DNA of 64,000 nt from Stieleria neptunia (GTDB lineage: Bacteria > Planctomycetota > Planctomycetia > Pirellulales > Pirellulaceae), in NCBI RefSeq assembly GCF_007754155.1, contig NZ_CP037423.1:10412938-10476937 (forward strand), in the 5' to 3' direction. Numbering within the stretch: the stretch's first letter is position 1; each line of letters opens with the position of its first letter. Shown one piece after another: positions 35,660-46,000 of this stretch. Both the position numbers and the translations under genes were made by a program. The notes under the pieces are model-generated. The model was given only the letters and a program-made list of their open reading frames with translations, was not told the DNA's origin and searched no databases.

Positions 35660-37006
35660 TTATTGTAACTCCTCAGCAAGAATCCGATTCAGGCAACTGG
35701 TCAGTTCCTCGGGCCGGTCGTGCGAATAAGCGACCTCAGCCGATTCCTTCGTTGCCAGCGTTTTGACTTGCACCGTGCCGGCCCCCCATTCGTTGCCCCC
35801 GGCGATCAGCGCGACGCGAAAACCGTGGGAGTCGGCGTATTTCAGTTGGACACTCAGTCTCTTGGGGTCGGGGAACAACTCGTTGGCGATCCCCGCATCA
35901 CGCAGTCGGGCCGACAGCGTCAAGTAGTTGTCTCGATGATCGGCGTCAAAGTAGGCGATCAACACGGGGGCCGGTGTCGCCGCGTTGGGCAACATGCGGA
36001 GCGATTCCATGGCCGCGAGCAGCCGATCCAATCCCAGTGACGCCCCGATGCCGGGAAGTTCCTGCTTGGTGTACAAGCCCGCCAAGTTGTCGTAACGGCC
36101 GCCGCTACAGACGCTGCCGATCGACGGCAAATCGTCCAGCGTGGTTTCGAAGATGACGCCGGTGTAGTAATCCAACCCGCGCGCGATCGAGACGTCGATT
36201 TTGATCCGGCCGCGCGGAACTCCGGCCGCGAGCGCGCCGCTGAACACGTCTTTCAATCGATCGATCGCAACCAGCGCTTCGTCACCGCCGCCGGTGATCG
36301 CCGGCAGCGCTTCGAAGATCGACTCGGGTTCGCCATCGAGTTCGGCCAATTGCAACACCTTGTCGGCTTGGGCAGCACTGACGTCGGCAACCTCACACAT
36401 CTCCGCGGCAACCTTTTCACGCCCGATCTTGCCGAGTTTGTCCAGGCAGCGGAGGACGGCGACGCTTTGATCGGCCAGATCCAAATGACGCAGCAACTCC
36501 GTCAACACCGCGCGGTTGTTGACGCTGATGGTGAAGGCATCGAATCCGATCGAGCTGAGCAGACGGTTGATCACGGCGACGGATTCGATGTCGGCCATCA
36601 CATTGCGGGTTCCGATCGTATCGAAGTCGCATTGCATGAACTCCCGATACCGTCCCGCCTGGGGCCGTTCGCCGCGCCACACCGGAGCGATGTGGTAGCG
36701 TTTGAAGGGGGTGCCGAGCTGGTTGATGTGTTGGGCGGCGAAACGCGCCAAGGGAACCGTCAAATCGAACCGCATGCCGACGGCCCGCCCGCCGTTGTCT
36801 TCAAAGCGATAGATCTGGCGGTCGGTTTCATCGCTGCCCTTGCCGGTCAGGATCTCCAGGTACTCCAACGTCGGCGTGTCGATCGGCGCGAATCCGTAGG
36901 AACGAAACACACCGCGGGCGGTTTCCATCAATCGTTCGCGCGGAATCATGACCGCAGGCAAGTAGTCGCGGAATCCGTTCAGCGTTCGTGGTTTAATCAA
37001 TGACAT
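35660..37006 (-). CDS. hisS: Histidyl-tRNA synthetase
   Basis: 448 residues, normal for HisRS. Class II motifs are present: motif 1 region RTLNGFRDYLPAVMIPRE, motif 2 FKRYHIAPVWRGERPQAGRYREFMQCDFD with its conserved Arg, the His-specific LDYYTGVIFE and SGGRYDNLAG segments, and motif 3 GIGASLGLDRLLAAM. The C-terminal anticodon-binding domain follows from about residue 345 (APVLIAYFDADHRDNYLTLSARLRDAGI). The enzyme attaches histidine to tRNA-His in the cytoplasm. It precedes the 1146-residue membrane protein by 39 bases on the same strand. Confidence 0.97.
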   Translation of the reverse strand: MSLIKPRTLNGFRDYLPAVMIPRERLMETARGVFRSYGFAPIDTPTLEYLEILTGKGSDETDRQIYRFEDNGGRAVGMRFDLTVPLARFAAQHINQLGTPFKRYHIAPVWRGERPQAGRYREFMQCDFDTIGTRNVMADIESVAVINRLLSSIGFDAFTISVNNRAVLTELLRHLDLADQSVAVLRCLDKLGKIGREKVAAEMCEVADVSAAQADKVLQLAELDGEPESIFEALPAITGGGDEALVAIDRLKDVFSGALAAGVPRGRIKIDVSIARGLDYYTGVIFETTLDDLPSIGSVCSGGRYDNLAGLYTKQELPGIGASLGLDRLLAAMESLRMLPNAATPAPVLIAYFDADHRDNYLTLSARLRDAGIANELFPDPKRLSVQLKYADSHGFRVALIAGGNEWGAGTVQVKTLATKESAEVAYSHDRPEELTSCLNRILAEELQ

Positions 37007-37119
37007 CGGGTTGGGGGTTGTTGTTGGACAGGGTGGCGCGACGCTCTCCTGAGCGTCGTGGGCCCGCCGTCAGGCGACGGCAGCGACGACCAATTCAGAC
37101 ACGACTTCTGCGGCGGATC

Positions 37120-37629
37120 TCAGCCCACCACCGGCAAACCGCTCGGGCGCCGGCTTCGCAGCGAGTCTTTGGGGTCCTGATCGGGCGCCGGAAATTGGGG
37201 CCCGTACAGCGCGTCGGCGTACTCGTCGACTTGCTCGGGGGTCTCGAAGTATTGTTCGTAGCACCAGTCGTCATCAAACTCGCATTCGTCGGTGGTGTAA
37301 TCGCGACAAATCTGAGGTCGGGTTTCATAGATCCCACATCGGTGGTCGTCCTGGAGGTGTTTGCAGGTCGTGTGAACGAGCAAATACCAACTGTGGTCTT
37401 CCACGAAGATCGTTGCCCTGTCGTGCAGCAGGTACCAGCGGATATAGTCAAAATCCTTGCGGCCGGCGGGCTGGTCGATCGGCAAGGCGAAATAGTGACA
37501 GCACTTGGCGGTGCAATGATCGCATAAATTCTCGCCTTGGGGCACTTGATCGCGTTTGAGACGATTCGGCAACGCGGCGGAGCTGGCGGGGGGTGGTGCG
37601 TTCACGGCTTCCGGGCTGGGATGGAACAA
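37120..37629 (-). CDS. YkgJ family cysteine cluster protein
   Basis: 169 residues. The cysteine pattern LCDHCTAKCCHYFAL near residue 36, TTCKHLQDDHRCGIYETRPQICRDY near 90, and ECEFDDDWCYEQYF follow the CxxCxxxCC ... C......C.IY..RP..CR layout of the YkgJ/UPF0153 family, whose cysteines probably bind zinc or an Fe-S centre. Biochemical role unknown; no signal peptide. It is divergent from purU with 45 bases between the starts. Confidence 0.9.
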   Translation of the reverse strand: MFHPSPEAVNAPPPASSAALPNRLKRDQVPQGENLCDHCTAKCCHYFALPIDQPAGRKDFDYIRWYLLHDRATIFVEDHSWYLLVHTTCKHLQDDHRCGIYETRPQICRDYTTDECEFDDDWCYEQYFETPEQVDEYADALYGPQFPAPDQDPKDSLRSRRPSGLPVVG

Positions 37630-37674
37630 AAGTGGTTTTCGAGCGACAATGTGGATATCAGAGGAATCAGTTTA

Positions 37675-38532
37675 ATGGAAGTCGTCATCACTGCACTCGG
37701 GCCTGACAATGTCGGGCTGGCCGATCCGATCATTCACTATGTCACCGGCCAGGGGGCACGGATCACCGAAATCCAGATGTATGACCACGACGAAGAACAG
37801 TTGTTCGCGATGTTGTGCCGGATTTCCATCGATCGGGAACATTTCGAGACGCTGCAGTCGGCCATGCGACAAATTGGCGACCACACCGGATTGGCGATTC
37901 GGGTCTGGAGCCCGGACCGTCGAAAAACGCCCCGCCTGGCGATCTGCTGCACCTACGTCGAACACACCCCGCGGGCGATCCTGGAATCGATTCGTGACGG
38001 GCGGATCGCCGCCGAAGCCTCCGTGATCCTGTCCAACCGCAAGAAACTCGCTCCGCTGGCCCAGGAATTTGACGTTCCCTATCACCGCATCGGAGACGAG
38101 ACCGGGAAAGCCGACGATGCCGAAATGATCCGGCTGCTGGACCAATACGACGTCGACTATGTGATCCTGGCTCGCTACATGCGCGTGCTGCCGCCGAGCA
38201 CCTGCTGGCAATTCGCCGGTGGCCGCATCATCAATCTGCATCACGGGCTGCTGCCGGGCTTTCCCGGATTTCGCCCCTACCATGATGCCTTTGCCGCCCG
38301 CATGTTGACCTATGGCGCGACCTGCCATTTCATCATTCCCGAACTCGACGCGGGGAACCAGACGATCAATCAACGCACCTTCAGCGTCGATCCGGGCACC
38401 AATCTGGAAACCATCATCGCCCGCGGCGAAAAAGAAAACGAACCGGCGTGCCTGGCCGAAGGTGTCCGACGCGTCGTCGATCGCGAAGTCCAATTGCACT
38501 TCCACCGCGTCACCGCTCGCAAACGGGCGTAG
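37675..38532 (+). CDS. purU: Formyltetrahydrofolate deformylase
   Basis: 285 residues from the ATG at 37675, 10 bases after a GAGGA ribosome site; the frame is open to 37537 but not protein-like there. An N-terminal ACT-like regulatory domain (VVITALGPDNVGLADPIIHYVTGQGARITEIQMY) precedes the formyl-hydrolase domain, with LAICCTYVEHTPRAILE, YVILARYMRVLPPSTCWQFAGGRIINLHHGLLPGFPG and ACLAEGVRRVVDREV. The Asn-x-His-His of INLHH and the later ELDAGNQ are the catalytic-site pattern. PurU releases formate from 10-formyl-tetrahydrofolate for one-carbon balance. The usual PSF motif is PGF here, a mild divergence. Confidence 0.92.
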   Translation: MEVVITALGPDNVGLADPIIHYVTGQGARITEIQMYDHDEEQLFAMLCRISIDREHFETLQSAMRQIGDHTGLAIRVWSPDRRKTPRLAICCTYVEHTPRAILESIRDGRIAAEASVILSNRKKLAPLAQEFDVPYHRIGDETGKADDAEMIRLLDQYDVDYVILARYMRVLPPSTCWQFAGGRIINLHHGLLPGFPGFRPYHDAFAARMLTYGATCHFIIPELDAGNQTINQRTFSVDPGTNLETIIARGEKENEPACLAEGVRRVVDREVQLHFHRVTARKRA

Positions 38533-38586
38533 TGCTGCGTCCCTTTCAACTTAGGCTGCCACGCAACGACAGTGGGCGGCCCAACG

Positions 38587-38918
38587 GATCGTCCAGCTTT
38601 GGACGACCGGTTTTTCGAGTACGACGGCCCTTCCGGGCCGTCGTCCGTCGGGCTCGCCCCGACGACCTAGAAAGGACGTCGTACAACGGTCCACTGACCG
38701 CATCACACCCGATCGACGAAATCATTAGAATTCGGCGCGTTTCGCATCGCTCCTCAGCTGGACAACCGGTTTTTCGAGTACGACGGCCCTTCCGGGCCGT
38801 CGTCCGTCGGGCTCGCCCCGACGACCTAGAAAGGACGTCGTACAACGGTCCACTGACCGCATCACACCCGATCGACGAGATCATTAGGATTCGGCGCGTT
38901 TCGCATCGCTCCTCAGCT
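38587..38918. repeat. Family D palindrome in a 159-bp tandem duplication
   Basis: A 159-base unit at 38601-38759 is followed directly by a second copy at 38760-38918 with about three substitutions. The unit begins with the family D palindrome (CGACGGCCCTTCCGGGCCGT) also found at 15842-15922. Translation of either copy gives no credible protein. It separates convergent purU and the TPR-sulfotransferase gene. Confidence 0.92.
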
Positions 38919-38945
38919 GGACGGTGCCGTTGCAAGCGGCGAAGC

Positions 38946-41006
38946 TTACGCTACTTCCGCGGCGATCTGGGCAAACACCTTGTCGGCGATCGGCGCCAAA
39001 TGCTTTTCAAAGCGACGCCATTTTTCCACCGATGACCGATACATCGGTTGACGAACCTGCCACTTGCTGGGCGTGTGCACGGCCCGATCGTTGGAATGAA
39101 ATTGCAGACAGGCGTCGTCCCACGGCAATCCACAATGACGGATCAAATCGCGGGTCTGGGTCTCCGGATCCGCGACCAGTGACTCGTAGTCGTTGGTGTG
39201 AATCTTGATCGGCAAGACACGTTCCCAATGCGCCATCAACCGCCGGTAGTTGCGATGATAATGAACCAGTTGGTCCAGGTCGCAAAACGGGGCATTCAGG
39301 TTCTGGCAATAACACGACACGAAAACGTCCATCGGATTGCGCCGGCAATGAATCACGGTCGCACCGGGAAACAGCGTTGCGATCAACCCGAGATGCATGA
39401 AATTGGTCGGCATCTTGTCGGTCACATGTCGCTCCCGCGTGCGGAATCGATCCAGTTGTTCCAGATACCGCGCGGCGTGTTGATTTAACTCACTCGGATC
39501 CATCGCCCCCAACAACTCCGGGTAACGACTCCACGCCGCCTGATGGTCCACCGCGGGGGCATGCAACCGCGACATCTCCTGGCGAATTTGATTGATGTGA
39601 TTCAATTCCCCCGCACCGGCGATCTCGGGATGGCTGCTGAGGATCTGTTCGGTCAGCGTGGTGCCCGAACGCGGCATCCCGACGATGAAGATCGGCGTTC
39701 GACTCGGATGGCCCGCCCCACGCATGGAACGAAAAAAATCCGCGGTGTAGTGTTGTGTCGCATGCACGGCCAGCGATTCAAACCAAGCTTCGTCCGTCGG
39801 CGACGTTGGCGGTGTCGGCGGCACCGACGGCGTCCGCGGCGGCGTCTTACCGGGCCGTTTCGACGGCAGCGACTTCAGTCGATTCGCCCGATCGTAATGC
39901 TGCCAAGCCCGATCGTAATCGCCGATGTCGTCGTACACCTTGGCGATCGCAAAGTTCAGGTAAACCTGTTTTTGTCTCGCCTCACCGGCTTCGCAGAGCA
40001 GCTGTTCCAATTGGTCCAGATAACCTCGTGTCGGACCGCCGGGTTGAAAGCGTTTGGCGCGTGCGTAACGGAAATGGGCTTCGGCCCGTTGGGGATCCAG
40101 CCGGATCGATTGTTCGAATTGTCCCAACGCGATTTCGATGTCTCCGAAATCGACGTTGGCGCTCGCCAAATGACTGAACGCTTTGGCCGACGTCGGGTCC
40201 AGCTCCACGGCTTTTTGGAACGAGACCCTGGCGGCCGAATGGTCCAAGAGCTGTTGTTGCAGGCGTCCTTGCATCAACAAGCTTTGGCTGGTGGGTGCGG
40301 ACGCGTTGACGACTCGATAGCACTCCAAGGCCTCCTGCCGCAGCCTCTGCTGGATCAGAAACTTTCGTTTCCGCCCCAACACGATCGCCCGTCGGTCCAA
40401 CAGACGCGCGAGGGCGAAATTCAGTTTTGGCGAACGGCGATCGCGTATCAGCGAGACGCGCAAGGTGTGGATCGCGTCCTTGAGTTGACGTTGGCGGGCG
40501 TGTAAACGCGAAAGCGCCAGCGCCGAGTCATGGCCTCCGTCATCAAACAATACGCCTCGCTCGTAGTACTCCGCGGCTTGCTCGTATTGATCGTCGCATT
40601 CGGCGATCTGGCCCAACCATTTCCAGCAATCGGGCTGGTTCGGATCCAAACGCACCGCCTGGTCGAACGAATGTCTCGCCCGACCGGTGTCTTGACGGAC
40701 CAACCAGGCATAACCGGCGAGCCGATTGCCGACGGCATCCCGCGCGAACGCTTCGCCGTCGCGTTCCAACAGTTCCAACGTCTTTGCCGGTTGCTGATGG
40801 ACCAACGACGAGGCCGCCACGACATGCAGCGCTTGGATGTCAAACGCGTTGCGGGAAAGCCGTTGTCGCGATCGTTGAATGAACACTTGATTGGACTGCC
40901 GCACCGATTTCCCGGCGCGGTTGCAGACCGACTCCAGCAACGCATCGAGAACGTCGGGGGCGACTTCCATCGTGGGACGGGATTGTGACAGGGTGTTGAG
41001 ATACAT
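38946..41006 (-). CDS. TPR-repeat sulfotransferase
   Basis: 686 residues from the ATG at 41004-41006, 22 bases after the stop of the upstream gene; a longer in-frame extension overlaps that gene and is not real. Residues 20-400 carry TPR-like helical pairs (SFDQAVRLDPNQPDCWKWLGQIAECDDQYEQAAEYYERG; ALGQFEQSIRLDPQRAEAHFRYARA). From about residue 445 a sulfotransferase domain: TPIFIVGMPRSGTTLTEQILSSHPEIAGAGEL is the PAPS-binding 5-prime loop, VIHCRRNPMDVFVSCY the 3-prime phosphate site, and YRSSVEKWRRFEKHL the C-terminal motif. It would move sulfate from PAPS to a protein or sugar. No signal or membrane helix. Last gene of the ECF-kinase-matrixin gene set. Confidence 0.92.
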   Translation of the reverse strand: MYLNTLSQSRPTMEVAPDVLDALLESVCNRAGKSVRQSNQVFIQRSRQRLSRNAFDIQALHVVAASSLVHQQPAKTLELLERDGEAFARDAVGNRLAGYAWLVRQDTGRARHSFDQAVRLDPNQPDCWKWLGQIAECDDQYEQAAEYYERGVLFDDGGHDSALALSRLHARQRQLKDAIHTLRVSLIRDRRSPKLNFALARLLDRRAIVLGRKRKFLIQQRLRQEALECYRVVNASAPTSQSLLMQGRLQQQLLDHSAARVSFQKAVELDPTSAKAFSHLASANVDFGDIEIALGQFEQSIRLDPQRAEAHFRYARAKRFQPGGPTRGYLDQLEQLLCEAGEARQKQVYLNFAIAKVYDDIGDYDRAWQHYDRANRLKSLPSKRPGKTPPRTPSVPPTPPTSPTDEAWFESLAVHATQHYTADFFRSMRGAGHPSRTPIFIVGMPRSGTTLTEQILSSHPEIAGAGELNHINQIRQEMSRLHAPAVDHQAAWSRYPELLGAMDPSELNQHAARYLEQLDRFRTRERHVTDKMPTNFMHLGLIATLFPGATVIHCRRNPMDVFVSCYCQNLNAPFCDLDQLVHYHRNYRRLMAHWERVLPIKIHTNDYESLVADPETQTRDLIRHCGLPWDDACLQFHSNDRAVHTPSKWQVRQPMYRSSVEKWRRFEKHLAPIADKVFAQIAAEVA

Positions 41007-41028
41007 AGCGGTCGCGTTGACGGTGTGA

Positions 41029-43047
41029 TCAGGGTCCGTAGTAGGGATAGTAGGGATAGTACTCGTAGTAGTAGTACTCTGACCCAGATTCGTAGTACCC
41101 TTCGTCGTACTCTCCACTGTGGTAGTAATAGGGGTCATAATTCGGGTCATCTGCCGGATCGACCCAGTCTTCGTCTTGATCATCGGAAATGCCGTCGGCG
41201 GCGAGCGCAAAACTGACCTGGGTGACGGGCGCGGTCCCGGTCGAAATGGCCGTGAAACGAAGGATGTATTCGCCCTGCTGCAACCAAGCCAGTGTGGTGC
41301 GGGTGATGCCGGCATGTGCCACCGCCACCATTTTGATTTCTCGGGTGTGGGCATCGTAGACGGTCAACCGGACGGCCTGGTCGGCGTCCGCGCTGGCGGC
41401 GTTCAAATCGAATCGATAGAGCCGGGTCTTGCCCGCCGTCCAACGAATGAACTTGTCCGACTCGCCCGTCAATTCGCCGCCGGCCAGATCGTTCATCTGT
41501 GCTTGCGGCGATTCGAATTCGGCGATCGCGACGTAGTTTCCGGCGTCGACGGTCGAGTTGGGATCGACGCTGACTTTGACAAAGTAATCCTGCGACGCCT
41601 GGGGCTGGGCGACTTCGACGGTGAAGGTCCCGTCGGCGTGCAGTCTGGCGGACGCCCCGACCGATTGCCCCTGGGCATCGACCACATTCAATCGCACGTC
41701 AGGCCGGACCGCTCCGACGCCGGCGACATGCACCACCAGGCGTCCCTCGATGGTCTCGGGAGCGGTGATTTTGATGTAGTCCACGTCCGCCGCCGATGAA
41801 ACCGACGACTGGATTTCATAACGCTTGGTTTCGAGCGTTTCACTCGGAACCGGTTCCATCGCACCGGTCAGATGGTCGTCCAGACCGAATTCGTCGTCGG
41901 TCAGATCGAAATGGGCGAACAAGGTGTCCGGCCCCGAATCGTAGGCGCCCGGATGAAGATCGCCGGCGCGTTCCGATTCGCCCCGATAGTCGACTTCGAC
42001 CCAATAGTCACCCACGGCATAGACGTCACTCGAATCGACCGCGGAGACACGCAGGTAAAGTTCGCCCTGGTTGGCGATTCCCGTGATCGTCAATTCGTTG
42101 TCGTTTTCGAACACGGAAACGGCGTCGGTTTGATCGATCACCTGTCCGTAGGCATTGATCACTTCCAGGCGTGACTGCAACAGGCTGACGCCGGAGGCGC
42201 GGACGCGCAGGGTCACCGAATCCGCTCCGGTGATCGGAACGATCTTGTAGTAATCGACATCGTTGCCCGCCGACAGACTGCCGCGTGATCGGATCACTTC
42301 GGTCTGCGGATCCAGACCGACCGGCGTCGGGATCAGCGACGCGACGTACAGGCTGCCGTTGTCGAGTTGCTCGTAGGGGTCACTGCGCTGTCCGTACAAC
42401 GCCGTGATCGCCTCAATGTCCTCGGCGGACAAGACCCCCTTGGGCACGGTGTATTGCCGGAACATGACGGACCAATCCAGCAAGTTGTCGTCCAGCCCGA
42501 GCGTGTTTCCGGTTTCGTGCAACAACAGGCTAAACAGGTCACGATCACCCTCGGCAAGCGTCGTCGGGTCGGGGCCCTGGTTGTCCGCCCAGTCGTGAAA
42601 GGTGAATTGCTCATTTGAATTGAGCACCAAGTCACCCGAGTAGGTTCCGGCGACGGCTTGAAAGGGAACCGAATTGGCGACCAGACCTTCTTGCGGAAAG
42701 GCACCGATCCGAAATTCGCCAAAGCGTGGATCGCCGACGAGCAGTCCCGGCGCCCCGAAGGCATTGTTGTAATCGTTGCGCAAGCCGACGTTGATGTCGG
42801 CGTACACCGCCCACGTTTGATAGGCGCGGAGCGCCAGTTCCTGCCATTGGTCACGCTGGGCGATGGTGTCCAGCAGTGCGTTGACGTCATTTTGTTGGCT
42901 ACCGATCTGGACGCCGTCAGAGGGAAAGCTGATGGTCAGATCGCGTTGGTTGGGCCAAACATTTCCAAAGACGGCCAGCATGCGGCGGTCTTCGAGGGTT
43001 TGCAGAGAGGCGGCGGACACGTTTCGGCCGCGAGTGACACGTTTCAT
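41029..43047 (-). CDS. LEPR-XLL-tagged extracellular protein with degenerate matrixin-like protease domain
   Basis: 672 residues. The N-terminal LQTLEDRRMLAVF (residues 15-27) is the planctomycete extracellular LEPR-XLL type tag. Residues 60-235 resemble a matrixin: WAVYADINVGL, then FSLLLHETGNTLGLDD, DWSVMF (in place of the Met-turn SVM), and LSAEDIEAITALYG. The zinc motif HExxHxxGxxH is here His177, Glu178, Asn181, Gly184, Asp187, so two of three zinc ligands are lost. Residues 250-620 hold three pre-peptidase-like beta domains (DVDYYKIVPITGADSVTLRVRASG). The C-terminus is a Tyr/Glu-rich tail (residues 640-672). The kinase gene ends 36 bases upstream and the TPR-sulfotransferase begins 22 bases downstream. 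A secreted, probably non-proteolytic surface protein; the Tyr-rich tail could be a sulfation target. Confidence 0.85.
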   Translation of the reverse strand: MKRVTRGRNVSAASLQTLEDRRMLAVFGNVWPNQRDLTISFPSDGVQIGSQQNDVNALLDTIAQRDQWQELALRAYQTWAVYADINVGLRNDYNNAFGAPGLLVGDPRFGEFRIGAFPQEGLVANSVPFQAVAGTYSGDLVLNSNEQFTFHDWADNQGPDPTTLAEGDRDLFSLLLHETGNTLGLDDNLLDWSVMFRQYTVPKGVLSAEDIEAITALYGQRSDPYEQLDNGSLYVASLIPTPVGLDPQTEVIRSRGSLSAGNDVDYYKIVPITGADSVTLRVRASGVSLLQSRLEVINAYGQVIDQTDAVSVFENDNELTITGIANQGELYLRVSAVDSSDVYAVGDYWVEVDYRGESERAGDLHPGAYDSGPDTLFAHFDLTDDEFGLDDHLTGAMEPVPSETLETKRYEIQSSVSSAADVDYIKITAPETIEGRLVVHVAGVGAVRPDVRLNVVDAQGQSVGASARLHADGTFTVEVAQPQASQDYFVKVSVDPNSTVDAGNYVAIAEFESPQAQMNDLAGGELTGESDKFIRWTAGKTRLYRFDLNAASADADQAVRLTVYDAHTREIKMVAVAHAGITRTTLAWLQQGEYILRFTAISTGTAPVTQVSFALAADGISDDQDEDWVDPADDPNYDPYYYHSGEYDEGYYESGSEYYYYEYYPYYPYYGP

Positions 43048-43083
43048 GTCAATAAAATCCTAGAAGTTGCAAAGAGCTGTGAA

Positions 43084-46000
43084 TCAATAAGTCTCGAGCT
43101 CGGAAGGCTCGTGTGTGTCTTGACGGGCCAAGGGCTGACCGCGTCGTTCACGTCGAGACGTTTCCAAAAACCGTTCGATGACGCGAAATTCTTCGCGATC
43201 ACGGATCGAAGCAAGGTCCTGGTCGCGTCCGACGGAGGCTGGCTGGTATCCTTGCGCGATCGCTTTTGCCAGCAGCGTGACCGCCCTTCGTTTGTTGACG
43301 TCTTTGCCGATCAAGGCGTGCACGCAGGCCGCCTGATAGAGCGTTCTCCCGGAGTTCGGTTCTTCCATCGCGACCTTCGTGTCGGCCAACGCCTCCTGCG
43401 TTCGGCCGAGTCGAATCAGAGACAGCGCCCGGTCGATCCTGGCAACCTCATTGTTGGGTTGCATCTGGAGCACTTTGCCGTAAGCCTCGATCGCCTCTTC
43501 GTGTCGTCCCAGCCCGACGGCCAGGACTTGTGCGAGTTCACGCTGCAAGGCGGGTCGGTCGGGGTCCAATTCGCAGGCCGCCCTGAGATCGGCGAGCGCG
43601 GCGTCGGGTTCGGTTTTGAATCGCGCACCGGCGCGATAAGACAGCTCATTGGGATCATCACACGGGACGGACATCGCGGCCAGATAATCGGCATCGGCCG
43701 AGTCATGTTCACCGAGGGCACGGTAGGTTTTGGAACGCTTCAGCAGCGTCCAAATTCGACCGGGCGCCAATTCCAATGAGCGGTTGAAGCAGTCCAGCGC
43801 CTGTTCGTAGCGCTGATTCGCGTAGTGCAACAACCCCAGTTGCGACCACCCCCCGACGCTTTCCGGATCCAGCTCGATCGCTTTGCGATAGTCTCGCTCG
43901 GCGCTGGCGTCTTCACGCAGATCGAAGTGACAACGGCCCCTGAGTTCACGCAGTTTTGCCGACTCCGGCGCGCGTTCGATCGATTGCGTGAAGGAAAGTT
44001 TGGCGTCTTCGACGCGTCCGGCGGCGAATTGGGCACGGCCGAGCATCGTCCATCGCAACGCGGGCGGCACGCTGTTCCGATCGGCCAACGCGGCCAGCAG
44101 GTCGCTTGCTGCGTGGTGATCGTGATCGGCCAGCCGTCGCACCGCTTCGAGATACAATTGTGAATCGGTTTGCGCCGGGGTGTCCGCCGCGATCTGATCC
44201 AACACCTGGTACCGCTCGTCGTTGCCGGCCAGGCGAGCCCGCTCGGCTTCGAGAAACAAACGCGCCCGGGTCGGCCGGTCGTGTTCCACCGCCTTGGCCG
44301 CTTCGATCAAACGATCCAGTCGCGTCAAGTCCTGCGACGCCTCGGGGTCGGATCGTCGCAACTGGGCGAGTCGCTGGGTCTCCAAGATCGCGACGTGGGC
44401 GATGTGACGGAAAAATGTTTCGCGGGCGAGTTGTTGCTGGTCGTGACCGAGCTGCGAGACCCAACGCTCCATCACCTCGGGGTCCAACGCGTCGTATTCC
44501 TCCAGCAGCGCCACGCCCCGGTGGACGTTGGACGCTTTCTGACGGTTCGGATCGGCCATCACTGAAGACAGAAACTCGGCTGATTCCTCCGAAAACGCTT
44601 CAAAGGCAACCTGTGACCGCAACGAGCGGTTGTCTTCAAGAGACGCCACCGTCAGGTAGGAAAGCGGCACCAGGATGGCGATCAATACCGTCGCGACCAA
44701 TCCGGACGCGATCGCGCGGGGGTGACGCCGCGTCCATTTTTTGACCTTCCATGACTGCGGTTCGGCCGCGTGAAGCAGCCCCATATTTTCTTGTTCACGC
44801 TGCAAATCGGCTTGCAAATCATCGGCGCTGGCATACCGCTGCTGCGGTTCAAACTGCAAGCATCGATCGACGATCGCCCGCATCCCCGGATGGACGCCGT
44901 CGGTGGCTTGCCAGTTCGGACGCGAACGCCTGGCTTCGATCGCAGTATCCAGATCGATCGACGCGATCGACGCGGGTGTCGGATACGGCAGCCGACCGGT
45001 GACAAATTCGAACAGCATCACGCCCAGTCCATAGACATCCGACGCGGCACCTGGCTGTGTCTGATGTCCCATCATCGCGCGGTAGGTTTCCGGCGACATG
45101 TACGGCAGGGTTCCCCCGGCGTGCCGCAGGTTCTTTTGCCCCAGCGTTTGGGAAAGGTTGAAATCCAGCAACGCCGGTTCACCGTCGTTGCGGATCAGCA
45201 CGTTGCTGGGCTTGAGATCGTTGTGCAACACCCCCCGGGCATGGGCGTGGGCCAATGCTCCGGCCAAGCGTTGAAACAAACAAATCGCCAACGCCTCGCA
45301 GTCCAATGAGCGAAACGCTTCCAGCGGCCGAATCCCGGCCTTGTCCTCCGCGGCAGGAACCAGGGGCGCCGGCTGGACGTCGGAGCCACCGCCGGTGCCG
45401 TCCTCGCTTTTGATCGTCGTTTTGCCGATACGTTCCCGAACGGTCCGGATCAGACTTTGGCCGCCACGCTCGGAAACAACGGTCTTGTCCTTCAAAAATT
45501 CATGCAGCGTCACCCGCCCCGCATAAGGCATGCAGATCACCGATCGTGACAGGATCTGATGAAAGGAGTAGATCGGAACGATGTTGGTATGTTGGAGCAA
45601 CGCCATGTACTCCGGCTCGGCCAACGTCTCCGTCACGATTTTCAATACGACAAATCGATCGGCCAGTTCCACTTGAGTGGCCAAATAGACACAGCTGAAC
45701 GCGCCCTCCCCGATCTTCTGGACCAACTGAAACCCGGCTTCGGCCAAGGCGAATTCAAACGCCGCATCGGGTGTCGGATCGTCCTTCAACCTGGCAGTGC
45801 GTGCACGCGTCTGATGGACCGACGCCTCCCGCATCAGTTCCTGGAACCAACTCTCCCGGTTGACCCCGGGCAGCCCCCGCCAACGCATCACCGAGACGGG
45901 GTGCCCCTTGGCGGCACGCGAGCGATAGTCCTCGAACGCGATTTCCGCGACCCGCTGTGGGCGTTCTTGCAAGATCGTGAACCGATCCAAGTAGTCACCG

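Noticed and set aside
38546..38935. 129-residue minus-strand frame with an internal protein repeat
   Set aside because: The repeat is just the translated 159-bp tandem duplication of a palindromic element.
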